Source: Puccinia triticina (taxonomy: Eukaryota > Basidiomycota > Pucciniomycetes > Pucciniales > Pucciniaceae). From it: 64,000 nucleotides of DNA. This document shows positions 31,556-43,535 of this stretch, one piece after another. The position numbers and the translations under genes are program-made. The notes below the pieces were generated by a model, which searched no databases, had not been told where the DNA came from, and saw only the letters and a program-made list of their open reading frames with translations. Positions within the stretch are counted from its first letter, which is position 1. Each line of letters opens with the position of its first letter. The DNA lies in assembly GCF_026914185.1 (NCBI RefSeq), contig NC_070565.1, positions 4,340,001 to 4,404,000 of the forward strand. The letters are read 5' to 3'.

Positions 31556-34380
31556 AAGGATGGCTATAGGGCGGGCCGGCCAACGGGCCGCCCGAACCCG
31601 CGCGGGTTTGGGCCGGGTTCGGACACACATTTCATATAATAATTTAAAATCGGCCCGGCCCGTCCGACCCGTTTAGCAAACGGGCGGCTCGCGGGCGGCC
31701 CGCGGGCGCCCGTGGGCCGCCCCCGGTCGGGGGACCGGTGTTCTCCGAAGCGGGACTGGCTGCCGCTGGCAGCTGCAGTGCCACCTCAGCCAACTACGAA
31801 CTAGCCATTGACAGTCAACCGGTGACCAACTCACCCCCACGGGCCACAATGGCAAAGAGAAAGACACGCGCACACCCTGGTTCGTCCGAGGAAGAAGGCG
31901 AAACTGACAGAGATCGGAACCAGAAACTCCATCGACTACGCAGCAGGAGATCAATAGGCAGCCACCTAGAACTGAGGCTTCAGCCCCCCAGACACCAGCC
32001 CCCGCCGACAGTTTGAGTGAATCACAAGAAACCGCCGAAGGGAGCTTGTTCAAAAAGCGTAAACTCACCAGCAAGGTGTGGGACCATTTCAAGAAGATTG
32101 AAGAAGGTGGGCCGTCCTGTTCTTATCCCTCTTAGTTTCTATAAGTATAGATATAACTGACTCGGATCTTTTGAATTTTGATATTGCAATCATCAGGAGG
32201 TGTATCGAAGGCAATATGCAACTACTGCAACCTCAAACTCTCGGCTACATCATCGGCAGGAACGAACCATCTCCGACGACATTCTGATTGCTGTATCACA
32301 GACAGCGGGGCTCTCGTTCAACCCAGACAAGGACTTCTTGGTTTCACCAGCTCCTCCCAAACCATCAGCAACCGTGTTTGGATCTTCTCTCAAGAAAAAA
32401 CTCAAGAGAAATTTGCAAAAGCGATTATTGAGCATGAATACCCGTTCGTGATGGCCGATCATCCGGGATTCCGAGAGTTTATGGAGTCAGCCCAGCCCAA
32501 CTTCACCATGCCCCGACGAAAGGCAGTGCGGAGTGATTGTATGGCTATCTACAATCACATGAAGCAAGGCGAAATGGCGATGATGGCGAAAGCAAAGATG
32601 ATCTCCTTAACCACTGACATGTGGACAGCTTCCGATCTGACTGTCTACATGGTAATAACGGCCCACTACATCAACAAGTGGGAACTGAACAAGAAGATCA
32701 TCAGCTTCCGGCCCCTCCCGCCTCCGCACACTGGCCATGCGATCTCGGAGCGAATATGTCAAGTTCTCAACGATTGGAAGAGCTTGAACAAAGTCGCTTT
32801 CGTTACCCTTGACAATGCTGTCAACAACACGGCAGCTATGACCCGGCTACAGCGATTGATAAAGGATCGCTCGGTTGCTAGCTCAACTCCTACGACGTCG
32901 CCATACTTCCATGTCCGATGTATGGCGCATGTCATCAACCTAGTGGTCAAGGATGGTCTCAAGGTTGTAGGTCCCGCAGTTGAGTCACTCTGAAATAGTG
33001 TTCAGTACATACACAGATCTTCGTCTCGGATGGATGCCTTCAACAAGGCTCTTGTTTCTGTGAATCTAGCCAAAGACATGAAACACCCATCCAAGGATGT
33101 ACCGACCCGATGGAACGCGACCTTCTTAATGATTGAGTCATCAATGCCATGTAAGTTGGCCTTCCAGCAAATCAATCTTGAAGACGACAAATTTGAAACT
33201 TGCCCAAGCGAAGCACAATGGGAGGAACTCGGCGTCATCCAAGATTTCCTCGAGCCTTTCTACCAAGGCAAGCTTATTTGAATCTTACTGTGAGCATCCA
33301 TCAAACATCTACTGATATATTTTCTCTCAGCCACCCTTGTCTTAAGTGGAACACAGTATCCAACCATCAACCATGCCTACCGCGCAATGACCGCCATTCA
33401 GAAGCAACTAGCCCACTACGCCGAACCTTGCACCTTCCCTAGTGAAATAGAAACTCGCCTCCATGACATGGTCAAGCCGATGCTCGAGAAGTTTCACAAG
33501 TACTGGGATTCATCAAAGGAGCTTGCGGCGATCGGACTGATTCTAGACCCACGATATAAGATTCGTTATCTTCGCTACAGCCTCGAGCAGCAATCCCACC
33601 TCCCAACATCTGAGGTTGATTCTTTCACAGCAAAGGTTAGGTCTTCCATCCTATCGCTTTGGAACCAATATGTACCCCCTCAATCACCTGTTGCCGAACG
33701 ATCCACTCAACCCGCCTCAACGGCCAAGGTTAAAAAGATCGACGAAGATCTATCCTGGTTCAACAAATACATGGCCGGTACCATGTCTGGACATCAACTC
33801 AACGCGCCCGGAGCCGAATTGGATTTGTATCTAGAAGAACGGAACGTTGTCTGTGACCCCAATAGCGAGGACAATCAGTTCAATATTCTTGGCTGGTGGG
33901 AGGGAAATGCGGCTCGATTCCCTTCATTGTCCCAGTTTGCAAGAATAATGCTCATGATTCCCATGACATCTGTGGCATCAGAGTCGGCTTTCTCAACGAG
34001 TGGGCGTGTGCTGGACGATTATCGGATGCGGCTTAATGACGAAACGGTCGACGCATTGTTGTGCACTCAAGACTGGATCAAAGCAGCCAGGGCGAAGGAA
34101 TCATCTTAAATTTCTTTTTTATTTTCATATGTTGTAACCGGTGAAGGGTTGTAATGCAACCTGAGTCTGACTGGTGAAATAGCGGGCGGCCCGCAGGCTG
34201 CCCGTGGGCTGCCCGCAAATTGTAAGCCCGCGGGCTGCCCGCCACCCGCCCGTTTAGTAAACGGGTTTGGGCCGGGCTGCGTTCTTGGCTGCACTGGCCC
34301 GGCCCGGCCTGTCTGCTAACTTCACGGGCTAGCGCGGGCCGGCCCGCGGACGGCCCGAGCCCGCCCAATAGCCATCCTTA
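31556..34380 (+). mobile_element. hAT transposon, 2825 bp
   Basis: Exact 8-bp target duplications CTTCGAGA lie at 31548-31555 and 34381-34388. Termini are inverted: TAAGGATGGCTATAGGGCGG on the left and TAAGGATGGCTATTGGGCGG on the right. Beyond them are GC-rich subterminal repeats such as GGGCCGGCCC. One degraded hAT transposase gene fills the inside. It is nested in a further insertion (about 31505-35085). Confidence 0.93.
31849..34109 (+). pseudogene. hAT transposase, inactivated
   Basis: Blocks in order: a possible basic start at 31849; a BED-type zinc finger (KVWDHFKK, CNYC, HLRRH) split by an intron near 32106-32195; the RNase H-like core (32240-33280); and the C-terminal dimerisation region with SLSQFARIMLMIPMTSVASE near 33950. 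An in-frame TGA at 32991-32993 falls where relatives usually have Arg. The start block and the zinc-finger block are in different frames near 31920. An intron with a GC donor (GCAAGC) and CTCTCAG acceptor joins 33270 to 33331. Otherwise nearly full length, so loss is recent. Confidence 0.85.
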
Positions 34381-34388
34381 CTTCGAGA

Positions 34389-35085
34389 TATCAAAGGTTT
34401 GAGCTGTTCTCAGCTGTCACAGCTGGGAGCTGGAGCTTGACTTGGCCGCGCAGGCGCAAGGAGGAAGCCGCGCCTTCTTCGGAAGGGGCTGGTTGAGCGA
34501 ATACAACCTGGAGCCTTTATGAGAAGGCTCACGAGAAGGGTAGTCCTTTCTAGGACGGAGGAGGGAAAAGGAAGAGGCCCGACTTACCTAGTTAAACCGG
34601 GGAGTCGGGTCAAGAGTGGAAAGGATGAAAAAGGAAAAGAGGATCAAGAATAACCCCAATCGTTGTGTTCGGCGTAAGTGGTCGAATACAACAATAAAGT
34701 CGGGTGTGGTAACTGATCTGGGGAGCTCTTCCTTGGGGACGAGCTCCTCGTACTTATACTCATGTTTTGCGTGGCCAACTAGTGGTTGGCCCGAAGATAC
34801 TCGACATCCTAACGGTTCAGGGAATCTCACATCCTGGGAATCATTGTAGATGATTCCTCAGGGTAGACGGGAATGTACTCACTCTCGCGCCGGCGTCGGC
34901 CCTGCTTGTGAGCCAAGGCTTTTCCTTGGGCGCTTCACTCGGAGAGGCGGGGTGAAGAGCCCGTAAGAGGCCCGCGACCCATTAGCAAGGCTGCGCTAGG
35001 GCGCAATTTGTCGTCCTCTGCGCTGTCTAAGCTAGCAGGAGGCTGACAGAAAGGTGGTCTCTCATTCTCTGGACTTTTTCCTTGA
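34389..35085. other. Rest of the insertion that received the hAT
   Basis: This part and about 31505-31547 are absent from the otherwise similar flank of copy A. It is moderately GC-rich with no reading frame of note and could be a solo LTR or other non-coding element; its ends are not clear. Confidence 0.4.
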
Positions 35086-36440
35086 GGTGTTGATCTGATT
35101 CCTGAAGCCATAGATACACATTTTCTATCAAATAAGTTTGGTTGGTCAGACTCTGACCATAGGTATCTTAAAAAGAAATCACCAATCCTAAGCCACAAAA
35201 TCCAAAGTTTTGAAAAGCTTTCCAAGGAATCAGGAGCTACACACCCTTGTGATTAACACCACATACCCTGCGCTTCTCAAAGTGGTGTGGTGATTTATGT
35301 AGGCAAGCGTCACAGAATGTATACCTGGTGATAGCGCGGGCAGAAATGCACACGCGGATGAGGTCACTGTTCATGCGGTGATACAAGCGGGGAGGTTGCG
35401 GACCAATGTGCACTATGAGGAAGCTTGGGGTGCTACTCAAGCCTTTATCATACTTATAGCTATTGTTGACAAAGCTTCAATGCACAGTAACTGTTCACAA
35501 TGCACAGTAACTGTTCACAATGCACAGTTACTGTGCACAAAGTAACTGCTGTGTGCTCAGACAGAGCTTGAACAGAAGTTACACCAAACACCAGTTGCTT
35601 TGGCAGCTTGCCATTGCCCATCATTGGAACTCTCTCCCTCCAAAATTTGTGCCCCTGTATAGTGCCCAGGGTTGGGATACCACACGCCGCCTCTGCCCCA
35701 GCTTCATCCACCAACGTAGCCTGCATTGCTGCTGATAGACAGTCCGTGTTGGCCTTCCTGGTTCAATTCCAGCTCCGCGCGCCGCGACGTCATTGTCATT
35801 AGGTGTGCGCTCCGCTTCCAAAGTCTCTGATCCCCTGGTCCCCAATTACATGCGCAAGCCCTTGTGATCCTCCGCACTGGTCCCCTAAGACCTGTTCCGG
35901 ACACTCTGAACCCTGAGTCAGCTTATCATTATGTAGCCACAGCACATTTTGAACTCACAAAGCAAGCCTGCTCCACTTCAAGGAAACATTGGGCAACTTC
36001 AAATTCAGCCAGCTGACATGTGAGAAATTTGTTTGTGGGAGAGGAGCTTGGTGGATGGTGTGCATGCATGTGTGAAGCGCTTGGGGTAACGGAGAGTAGT
36101 TACGTTACACTACGTTATCCACGTGATTTTCTTAACATAACTATCCTTGTTACGCACTGTGGCCCATCAATTTACTAGTAATGGGGTCTTTTCTTGCCCC
36201 GCGCAGAATGTAACATGCCTCATTTTTTGAGGCTGTTACCATCCTTATCCCCTGGATAACGCAATTAAAAGCAAAACATGCTATTTTTAGCCTAATTTTT
36301 ACTTGTTATCTGGCACACAACGCGCTCTGCTAACGTAAATTGTGTAAAACAAAAGGTCTTGAATTGGTTTGATAGCGTAAAACACCGCTGTTACGAGTCA
36401 CTGTAACTGTAACGCCGGAAATTTGTTACATTACCATTAT
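35086..36440. other. Displaced 3' flank of copy B and repeats
   Basis: 35086-35130 matches the flank of copy A at 28656-28700. Three short direct repeats based on ATGCACAGTAACTGTTCACA lie at 35479-35536. From about 36086 an element with GTTACG repeats begins; its other end is near 40245. No gene seen. Confidence 0.45.
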
Positions 36441-36622
36441 GGGGCTGGCTTTATGCACTCCAAGTATTTACTACATGCACTCCAAAAAAGGAGTGAACTT
36501 CACCAGGAAAAAAAAATAGTCATTTGATGACAAGTGACATCATGCCAGCTCCAGCGGGCTACCCACCATCTACCCAACATCTACCCACCATCACCATCAT
36601 CTACCTACAATCTAACCAAATC

Positions 36623-36623
<1 letters not shown>

Positions 36624-36666
<43 letters not shown>
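36624..36666 (+). repeat. C homopolymer
   Basis: A run of about 43 C. Such tracts are often unstable or mis-sized in assemblies. Confidence 0.95.
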
Positions 36667-36699
36667 ACATCTACTTACCTTTCAGACAGGAGATCCTCA

Positions 36700-37500
36700 G
36701 TTTTGGCTGGGTGCCAGTAATACTCATTCCTGGTCAGCTGATACTTGGCTTTGGCTCCCAGCTCATGCTCAGCTTTGGTGCCCAGCTTATGCTCAGGTTT
36801 GAACCAGTCCTGTCCCAGCTGATTCTCAGCTTTAGTACAGTTATGGCTCAGCTTAGACTCAGATTAGAACTGTCATTGGCCTAGCCAATGCTCAGCTTTG
36901 GACCAGTATTGGCTCAGCTGATTTTCAGCTTTGGACCAATATTGGCCCAGCCAATGCTCAGCTTCTGACCACTCCTGTAACAGCTGATGCTCATCTGTGG
37001 ACCAGCCTTGGCTCAGGGGATGCTCAGCTGTGGACCAGTCTTGGCTCAGCTGATGCTCAGCTGTGGACCAGTATTGGCTCAGCTAATGCTCAGCTGTGGA
37101 CCAGCCTTGGCTCAGCTGTGGACCAGCCTAGGCTCAGACAATGCTTGGCTGTGGACCAGCCTTGGCTTGGCTCAGCTGATGCTCAGCTGTGGAACAGCCT
37201 TGGCTCAGGTGATACTCATATTTTGAATAGTCTTCAAAAACCTGATTCCCAGCTTTGAAACAGCCTTGGCTCAGCCAATGCTCAGCTTTGGACTAGTATT
37301 GGCTCAGCTGATGCTCAGCTTTTGAAAATTCTTGACCCAGCTGGTGTTAATCTTTCAAACAGTATTGTCCCAGCTGATCCTTCTTCAAAAGCCTTTTCCA
37401 AGATGATGCTCAGCTTTGGACCATTGTAGGTTAAGCTGATGCTCAGATTTGGAATATTCTTGGTCCAACTGAAACTTGGATTTGTATCAGGCTTGGAATA
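36700..37500 (+). repeat. Degenerate tandem repeats, GCTCAGCTGATGCTCAGCTT
   Basis: Over twenty units of about 35-40 bases with a GCTCAGCT core, then TTGGACCAGT or GTGGACCAGC. Most regular between 37000 and 37200. Non-coding; open frames follow the period. Confidence 0.85.
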
Positions 37501-37570
37501 GCCAATGCTCAGCTGTGGCCCAGGCTCACCCAATGCTAAGCTTTTGCCCAGGCTCATTCAATAGGGGGTT

Positions 37571-37707
37571 TCAAAGTAGACCTGCGCGTGCATGCAGGTC
37601 ACTTTACATAACCCAGTTTTGCGGGGAGACTGCAAGTCAACGTTCAACATTTGAGTTGAACGCCGGCTTGCCTTGCCTTGCAAGTGGCATGCGCGGGTCT
37701 ACTTTGA
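37571..37707. mobile_element. 137-bp MITE-like inverted repeat
   Basis: Ends TCAAAGTAGACCTGCGCGTG and TCAAAGTAGACCCGCGCATG (right end inverted). No clear target duplication. It interrupts the tandem repeat region inside the 3.8-kb element. Confidence 0.6.
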
Positions 37708-37709
37708 AT

Positions 37710-39280
37710 CCTGCTAATGCATACTGCTCAGCTTTTGATGAGCATCAGCTGTTCCTGGGAAAAATTTAGGATCAGCTTGAGCTGACTGTGCCACATTGAG
37801 TGCTCTGGTGCAGTCCTGAAAGCTCTAAAAGTGTTGGGATTTTGACTCTTTGCCGGCGAGGAGAAAGAGATGAGCTCTTGAGGGTGCTTGAGAAAAGGGG
37901 TGGTGATGATGAATGGATCACTGGATGCGGATTAGATGCGGAGCGGAAAAAGAAGGAGAGAACCAATGAGTTGATCACTCTGGACTAGGCTATGTTTATA
38001 TAGACTATGTACATGGCATCAACTTGTGGGTGAGAATAAAATGAATAAAAAATGATAATGAATAAGAAACTTCTTGACTCATTGTAACATTTCAAAAGGT
38101 ACATCAATATCCCCAGCAGAGAGTGCGCACACAAGAGGATATGAAGGATTTGGGAAAGTTTGACAAACTAATCTAGGCAAAGAGCAAAGTCAACAAGGCT
38201 AGTACAGTGAGCAAACATGACCACTAAATACAAGCAGACCATAATATGTGGACTCATATGTGTAGAATATCTTTGATCTGGAAACTGTGAAGATACACGC
38301 CTAAGTGAACGACCTCAGTCTCATAAATTGAGAAAGATGTAGGGAGACCAATCAGCTGTGGAGATAGGTGAGCAAAGCAAATCCTGAACCGCAGTCCAAA
38401 ACTGCCGCAGCGGGGCAGAAAAAACTGATCACATCTCTTGGATGGGAACAGGTGCCACGCACGCAAGCAGGAAGATTAAGGTTGCGGAAAAACTCGGCAA
38501 CAAGTCTCTTGCAGATAGAATAACCACAGCAAGCCCCAAAGGTAAGCGGCTGGGTCTGAATCTGTCAAGCTGATCCAAATGAAAGCTAATGCCTCATTTA
38601 AATTCCACTAGACATTGTTAACCAAAAGGACAACAGGGACGTATCCAATTCCAAGCAAAGCACTGGTAACCAAATTGGTAAGCGCTTGTTGCAAGGCTAA
38701 AGGCTACAGCAGAAACAAAAGGCAAAATACTTATGAGTTGTTGGTTAAAGCAGACAATGTAGCCGTATTGTTGCGCCGTTTTGGAAAGTGAACAGGAGAA
38801 AAGAGCGCAAAGCTCTACCCAAGTAAGAAACTAAAAGGTTTCAAGAGGAAGGAAGGCAAGAGAACTAACAGCTATGAACTGTTGTTCTCAGATCTCCCGG
38901 ATGACTCAATTTCTTTGTTGAGAACGCAAAATATTGCTCCGGTTCTTTACTTCCTCATTTCAACTTCTAACTTCAGTAGAAAGCGGCTTGTTGCTTGCTC
39001 TTAGGTAAAAATTCTTTCTTGTTTATTTCAGTTTAACAAAAGATTGTAATTAGATTAAAAAAGATATCTAACTACAATATAAATCTTAGTTTCCTGAATT
39101 CTTTCAAAAACAAGCCTGTAGAGGAGGATAAAGTGAGCGGAGATGGTGAAGAAGGGTTTTTAGGGATGAGTGGAGACAGAATTCCAACAAAAAGTGCTGG
39201 TGGAGCAGACTTGGAGCAGCTCTGGAGCAGAAACCAAAGCTGCATCATGTCAGTTGCCATCAAGTGACTATATTTTTTTC
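37710..39280. other. Non-coding interior of the 3.8-kb element
   Basis: No domain or long frame on either strand. Unique-looking sequence between the tandem array and the GGAGTGAA repeats. Confidence 0.4.
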
Positions 39281-40219
39281 TGGTGCTTGCTTCTACTCCA
39301 ATAAATGTTGGAGTGAGCAAAGTTTTACTCCAAAAGTGGGCTAAATTGGAGTGCTCAGAATTTCACTCCAATATATATTTGGAGTGAACCCTTTTTCACT
39401 CCGGAGTGAACCCTTGTTCACTCCAAAAGTGGGCTAAATTGGAGTTTTCAGAAGTTTACTCCAATACTAATTGGAGTGAAAACTCGTGCACTCCAAAAAT
39501 GGAGTATAAAATTAGGCACTCAAACAGTGGTGTGGAGTTCAACCCACTCCATGTTTTCTTTTGGAGTGTGGACCACTGGGAACTCCAAAAAAGTTGGGGC
39601 CAGTGATTCACATTGAAAAAGAGCAGATAAATAGGCCCAGACTCACTGGAATCTTTGGGGCCTAGTCTGAAGGAGAGGAATGTGAGTGTGGTGGAAGTTT
39701 TTCTGTAGGGGGGAGGCAGGGTCTCCAAGGGTTAAAGCATGACTTTGTTGATCTGGAGGAGTTGCTTGGAGTGCATGCATGTATTTAAAATAGGTGCAAG
39801 CTCCAGTATTTATTGGAGTGTACAGTAGTACACTCCAGTATTTATTGGAGTGTACAGTAGTACACTCCAGTATTTATTGGAGTGTGAAGTAGTACACTCC
39901 AGTATTTATTGGAGTGTACAGTAGTACACTCCAATCTTGAAACATACCAAGTTTCAAGATTGGAGTTCACAGGTTTCCAATCCAATAAACATTGGAGTGA
40001 ACTTCTGAAAAATCCAATTTAGCCCACTTTTGGAGTGAAAAAAGGTTCGCTCTAAATATATGTTGGAGTGAACTTCTGAACGCTCCAATTTAACCCACTT
40101 TTGGAGTGAACCTTTGTTCACTCCAACATTTATTGGAGTAGACACAAGTTCACTCCTTTTTTGGAGTGCAAGTGGTAAATATTTGGAGGGCATGAAGCCA
40201 GCCCCTACAGTACCATTAT

Positions 40220-42490
40220 ACCTAGCGTAACTACCCTCCATTGTTTGGGGGATGGCAAGTGTGCGCGTGTGAACGGAGTTGATAATGGTGTACGTGGGAG
40301 GCAGGCGGAGGATTATTATGTTCTCATTCTTTCTCTTCATATTTACGGTGGGGGAGGGAGGATTCTTTCTCATACTCCCCACTTCCCCTCTTTTTATTTT
40401 ACTTTATGGATGTTTTGTGATTACTTTACCTTAATTGTGTTGCGTAGCAGTGCTATTTTATTGATTACTTTCTCTACGTTTACAAGTGTGCTTACAGAGG
40501 ATTTCACTTGTTTTGCGGATGTATTTAATTATGGCTTCTACCACTGTTGTAACATCTGCACTGCGTTTAGCGCAGCAAAGCAGTTTTTTGTGCCACTGCG
40601 CTTATAACCACTTTTTGTTTTCCCTGAAAAAAAAAAAAAACAAGGATTTGTGGCGCGCTAAAAAAGCGCGCACGTAACACTGAACTGCTGCGTTTCAGCG
40701 GTAGCACAGCGGTTTGAAAAAAAAGAAAAAAAAGTGCTTTAAATCATGTTAAAAGAGGTTTAATGCATCCAAAACTTCTGCTATCCGCTAAATTAGTGGA
40801 TAGTGTTGCAAATTTCTGCTTCCGCTGCACTATTGCTAATTGCCCTGGGTGGGTAGCGGTCAATTGCTGCGCGTAGCAATTAGCGCAGCAGGTTTTTCAA
40901 CACCTTCTGCTACATGCCTCTGTGTGACTGCTGGTGTGACCGCTGCGCTGCGCTAAATGACTGCTTTTTTTAGTGCAGCGCAGTGGTCACAACTTTGTTT
41001 CTACGGTGTCTGCGGTGGAGTTACTATTTCATGTTGAAGATCTTTTACTTTATAGTTACTTGTTGTGGAGTTATTTTTTATTTTTACATGCTTTACTCTA
41101 TTTACCCTGCTCTGAGCCCTACAGTACGGTGTTTGCGGAGCGGCGGAGCAGAGCTCTCCGGATCACCTGACTTTCTTGCTTGCTTACCAAGAGCGCAGTG
41201 GGAGGTGGGGCGAGTCCAGGGAGGACCCTGGAAGCCCCCTATAAATGTGGGTAATGTAAAATCCAGATCTTTGGCTCAATTCATACATTGGGGGGCACTG
41301 GGGAATGGCCTTTTTGGGGCAAATTCATACATTTTTATGCGTATGTTTGAAGCAAAATCCCCCCAGGGACCCCCAAAACCCCAATCAAAAGCCAGGTTCT
41401 GCGGGTAGTAGCAGATTTAACCAAGTTTTGGTGGAAATTTCATACATTTCTGGCATGTTTCATACCTACCCTCTTGGATTTCAAATCCCATTCATACAGC
41501 CTACCATTTTGCAAGAAAATGGAAAAATTCATACATTTACACCACAGGAGCAGCCCAACGTTAGGTCACCGGAGGACCTGGAGGTTACTCAAACTTTGCG
41601 CTCTTGCTTGCAGGACAAAGTTTTCACACGGTTGGCGCATTCTTAACCAACCATTTGTTTTGGTGGTTTTGGTGGGGGGGAGGTTTGTTTGACCCTACCA
41701 CTCTGGCCAGGCAACATTGATTGAACGTTGTCCAGGAAGTCGGCCGAGTCAAAAGGATACTGCATGACTCGAGAGTCAAACCTGCCACCATAAGGGTATG
41801 GGCTAACCACTCATGATCAGTCCTTAACACTACGGGCAAATAGGTGTCGTTGCGGCCCGCAGTGTCACCTGACATTGCATTTGGGCTCGCGGCCGCAGTA
41901 GCTGCGCCTACTTGCGCAGTCACGCGCGCTTGCAACGACAGGCTGCATCCCGCAGCAACAGCTATGCCTGTAGTTGTAATTACCCGCTACGCAAACAAGC
42001 TTTAATCTTGGCGGATGATGTGGGTTTTCCAAGCTATGTAGCATCTCAGAGCATCTCCCTATGAGATTCTACTATGAACCTCACACTTATTGATGTGAGT
42101 TTTTGTTAAAATATTTTTCAAAAAAAAAAAATATTACAGACGTTGTGGGGCATCATGAAAAGCCCAAAAACAAACAGCAAAAGGTTCTTTCATGCCCTTA
42201 ACCTAATTTTCTAGCATAACGTTGACTGGACGCAAGGGTCCCCTCAACGCTCTTCCAAAACGTTTGGAGAACAGTGGCCTGGAACCCGACTGTTCTTCCA
42301 ATGCTCCGGTTCCCTTGACAGATTACCAGACGTTGAGGGAACTGGTGCGTTTAGATAACAGCCTGCTTCCGGGCCACTGTTCCCTCAACGCTTCGGCAGA
42401 GCGTTGAGAGAACTGGTACATCCAAAGAACAGGCAGTCCCAGAACTACCCAATGTTAAAACAAACTTCGCGTTGAGGGAGGGTTCTGACG
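40220..42490. other. Repeat-rich intergenic region
   Basis: 40550-40990 is rich in TAGCGCAGC/GCTGCGCTA motifs. 41265-41540 has six TTCATACAT-like motifs about 40-60 bases apart. 41700-41850 contains, on the minus strand, a possible tRNA-derived block (box B-like GGTTTGACTCTC). 42215-42520 has AACGTTGAGG/CCTCAACGCT motifs in both orientations. No gene is supported. Confidence 0.4.
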
Positions 42491-42493
42491 ACG

Positions 42494-42763
42494 TCACAAA
42501 ACCCTCAATGCAAAGCCCACGTCTTGTGGGTTTAACAGACGTTTTGCTGCCTCAAGCGTCCAGCAGAGGTTCAATATTTCGTCGAGCGTCGTGGGAACGC
42601 TTGAGATTTCTTCAATCGCTCCTGTGGTGTCCATTGCCCACATACTTCGGGGGTTTCCAGGGTCCTGTCCAGGGCGTGCTATAAACGGCATTGGCAACGC
42701 CCGCGCAGGCGCGGCAAAGAGCACCAGCCAGGGGAGCAGGCTGCACCTTGCCAAGGAGGCCAT
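42494..42763 (-). CDS. Possible small secreted protein (or fragment)
   Basis: A minus-strand frame begins with a good signal peptide (MASLARCSLLPWLVLFAA, then ARALPMPF). Coding-like sequence continues for about 55 residues and then runs into the AACGTTGAGG repeat region, so the 3' end is probably replaced or spliced. The model is weak. Confidence 0.33.
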   Translation of the reverse strand: MASLARCSLLPWLVLFAAPARALPMPFIARPGQDPGNPRSMWAMDTTGAIEEISSVPTTLDEILNLCWTLEAAKRLLNPQDVGFALRVL

Positions 42764-43105
42764 CGCGCTCCACAGCCCATGCCACAGCAGGCAGTCCCGG
42801 AAACCTAGTCAATCAGCGGGCAACCGACCTGCTAGCAGCAACCAAACCGTAATCAGCAAATCACCCGATTCTGCCGATCACGACCCAGACTTCTGCAAAA
42901 CGAATTGGTGAGAGTTGTGTGTTGGAGTCAGTTGGAGGATATTGGATGATCTTGTAGAGGATAGATGATCTGAGTAATCGACAGAATTATATTGGCTTCC
43001 AAGATGACGCACTCCTGTTTGGTCTGAGCCAGCAAAAACAATCCGGCGATTGCGCCTGCCATTTCGGCGGCCAAGTAGCTGGTGAACCGGGCGCGTTATT
43101 GATTG
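42764..43105 (-). pseudogene. Membrane-protein gene fragment beside transposon
   Basis: Minus-strand sequence near 43075-42960 reads as a hydrophobic exon (YLAAEMAGAIAGLFLLAQ, then TKQECVILE) after a CAG acceptor. The 9-bp target duplication at 43106 and 49180 overlaps a GTGAGT-like donor at 49190, so the transposon may have landed in an intron of this gene. The family is not recognised. Confidence 0.3.
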
Positions 43106-43535
43106 AGGGGACTCCTAACTTATCAAAGTCCCTCCCTATGCGGGAGGTTGGAGTTCAGAGTTCGGGTGGTGGTTTGGGTGGTAGCTCATTTGGGTGGAGC
43201 TTAAGTTTGGCTGGTGGCGAAGGGAGGGACTTAGAGCAACTCCACCGGGGGAGGTAAACCGGGGATGTAAACCAAGTTTACCTCCCCGCACCAAAAATCA
43301 GCACCCCATCCGGGGGGCTACATGAGGAGGCAAATTTAGCGCGGATGTAAAAATCCTCAATCGGGAGGCAGTTCTACATCCCCTCTAGCTTCTGCCTACC
43401 TCCGGTGAAAGTCCCAGTCTCTGTGAAATACACCACTCATCAAAAACCCTCCACCCCCGATACCATACTCCATCACCACCCATTTTCTCGCTATACACCA
43501 GGTCTACTTGCTCATCTTCAAATCTATCAACCAAA

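Larger units (their letters stand above)
36441..40211. mobile_element. 3.8-kb non-coding element with GGAGTGAA repeats
   Basis: ACCATTAT occurs directly before (36433-36440) and after (40212-40219). Termini are inverted over about 60 bases: GGGGCTGGCTTTATGCACTC at left and GGGGCTGGCTTCATGCCCTC at right, then TTGCACTCCAAAAAAGGAGT. The right end has six extra bases. Many GGAGTGAA/TTCACTCC motifs fill 39280-40170. No transposase frame was found inside, so it is non-autonomous; the 8-bp duplication suggests hAT. It sits within a GTTACG-rich element. Confidence 0.7.

Noticed and set aside
34389..35085. A solo LTR
   Set aside because: The position fits an insertion, but I could not find clear TG...CA ends or a 4-6 bp duplication, so it is left unclassified.
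36524..36884. Proline-rich protein
   Set aside because: The proline run is the 43-base C homopolymer and the rest is tandem repeat.
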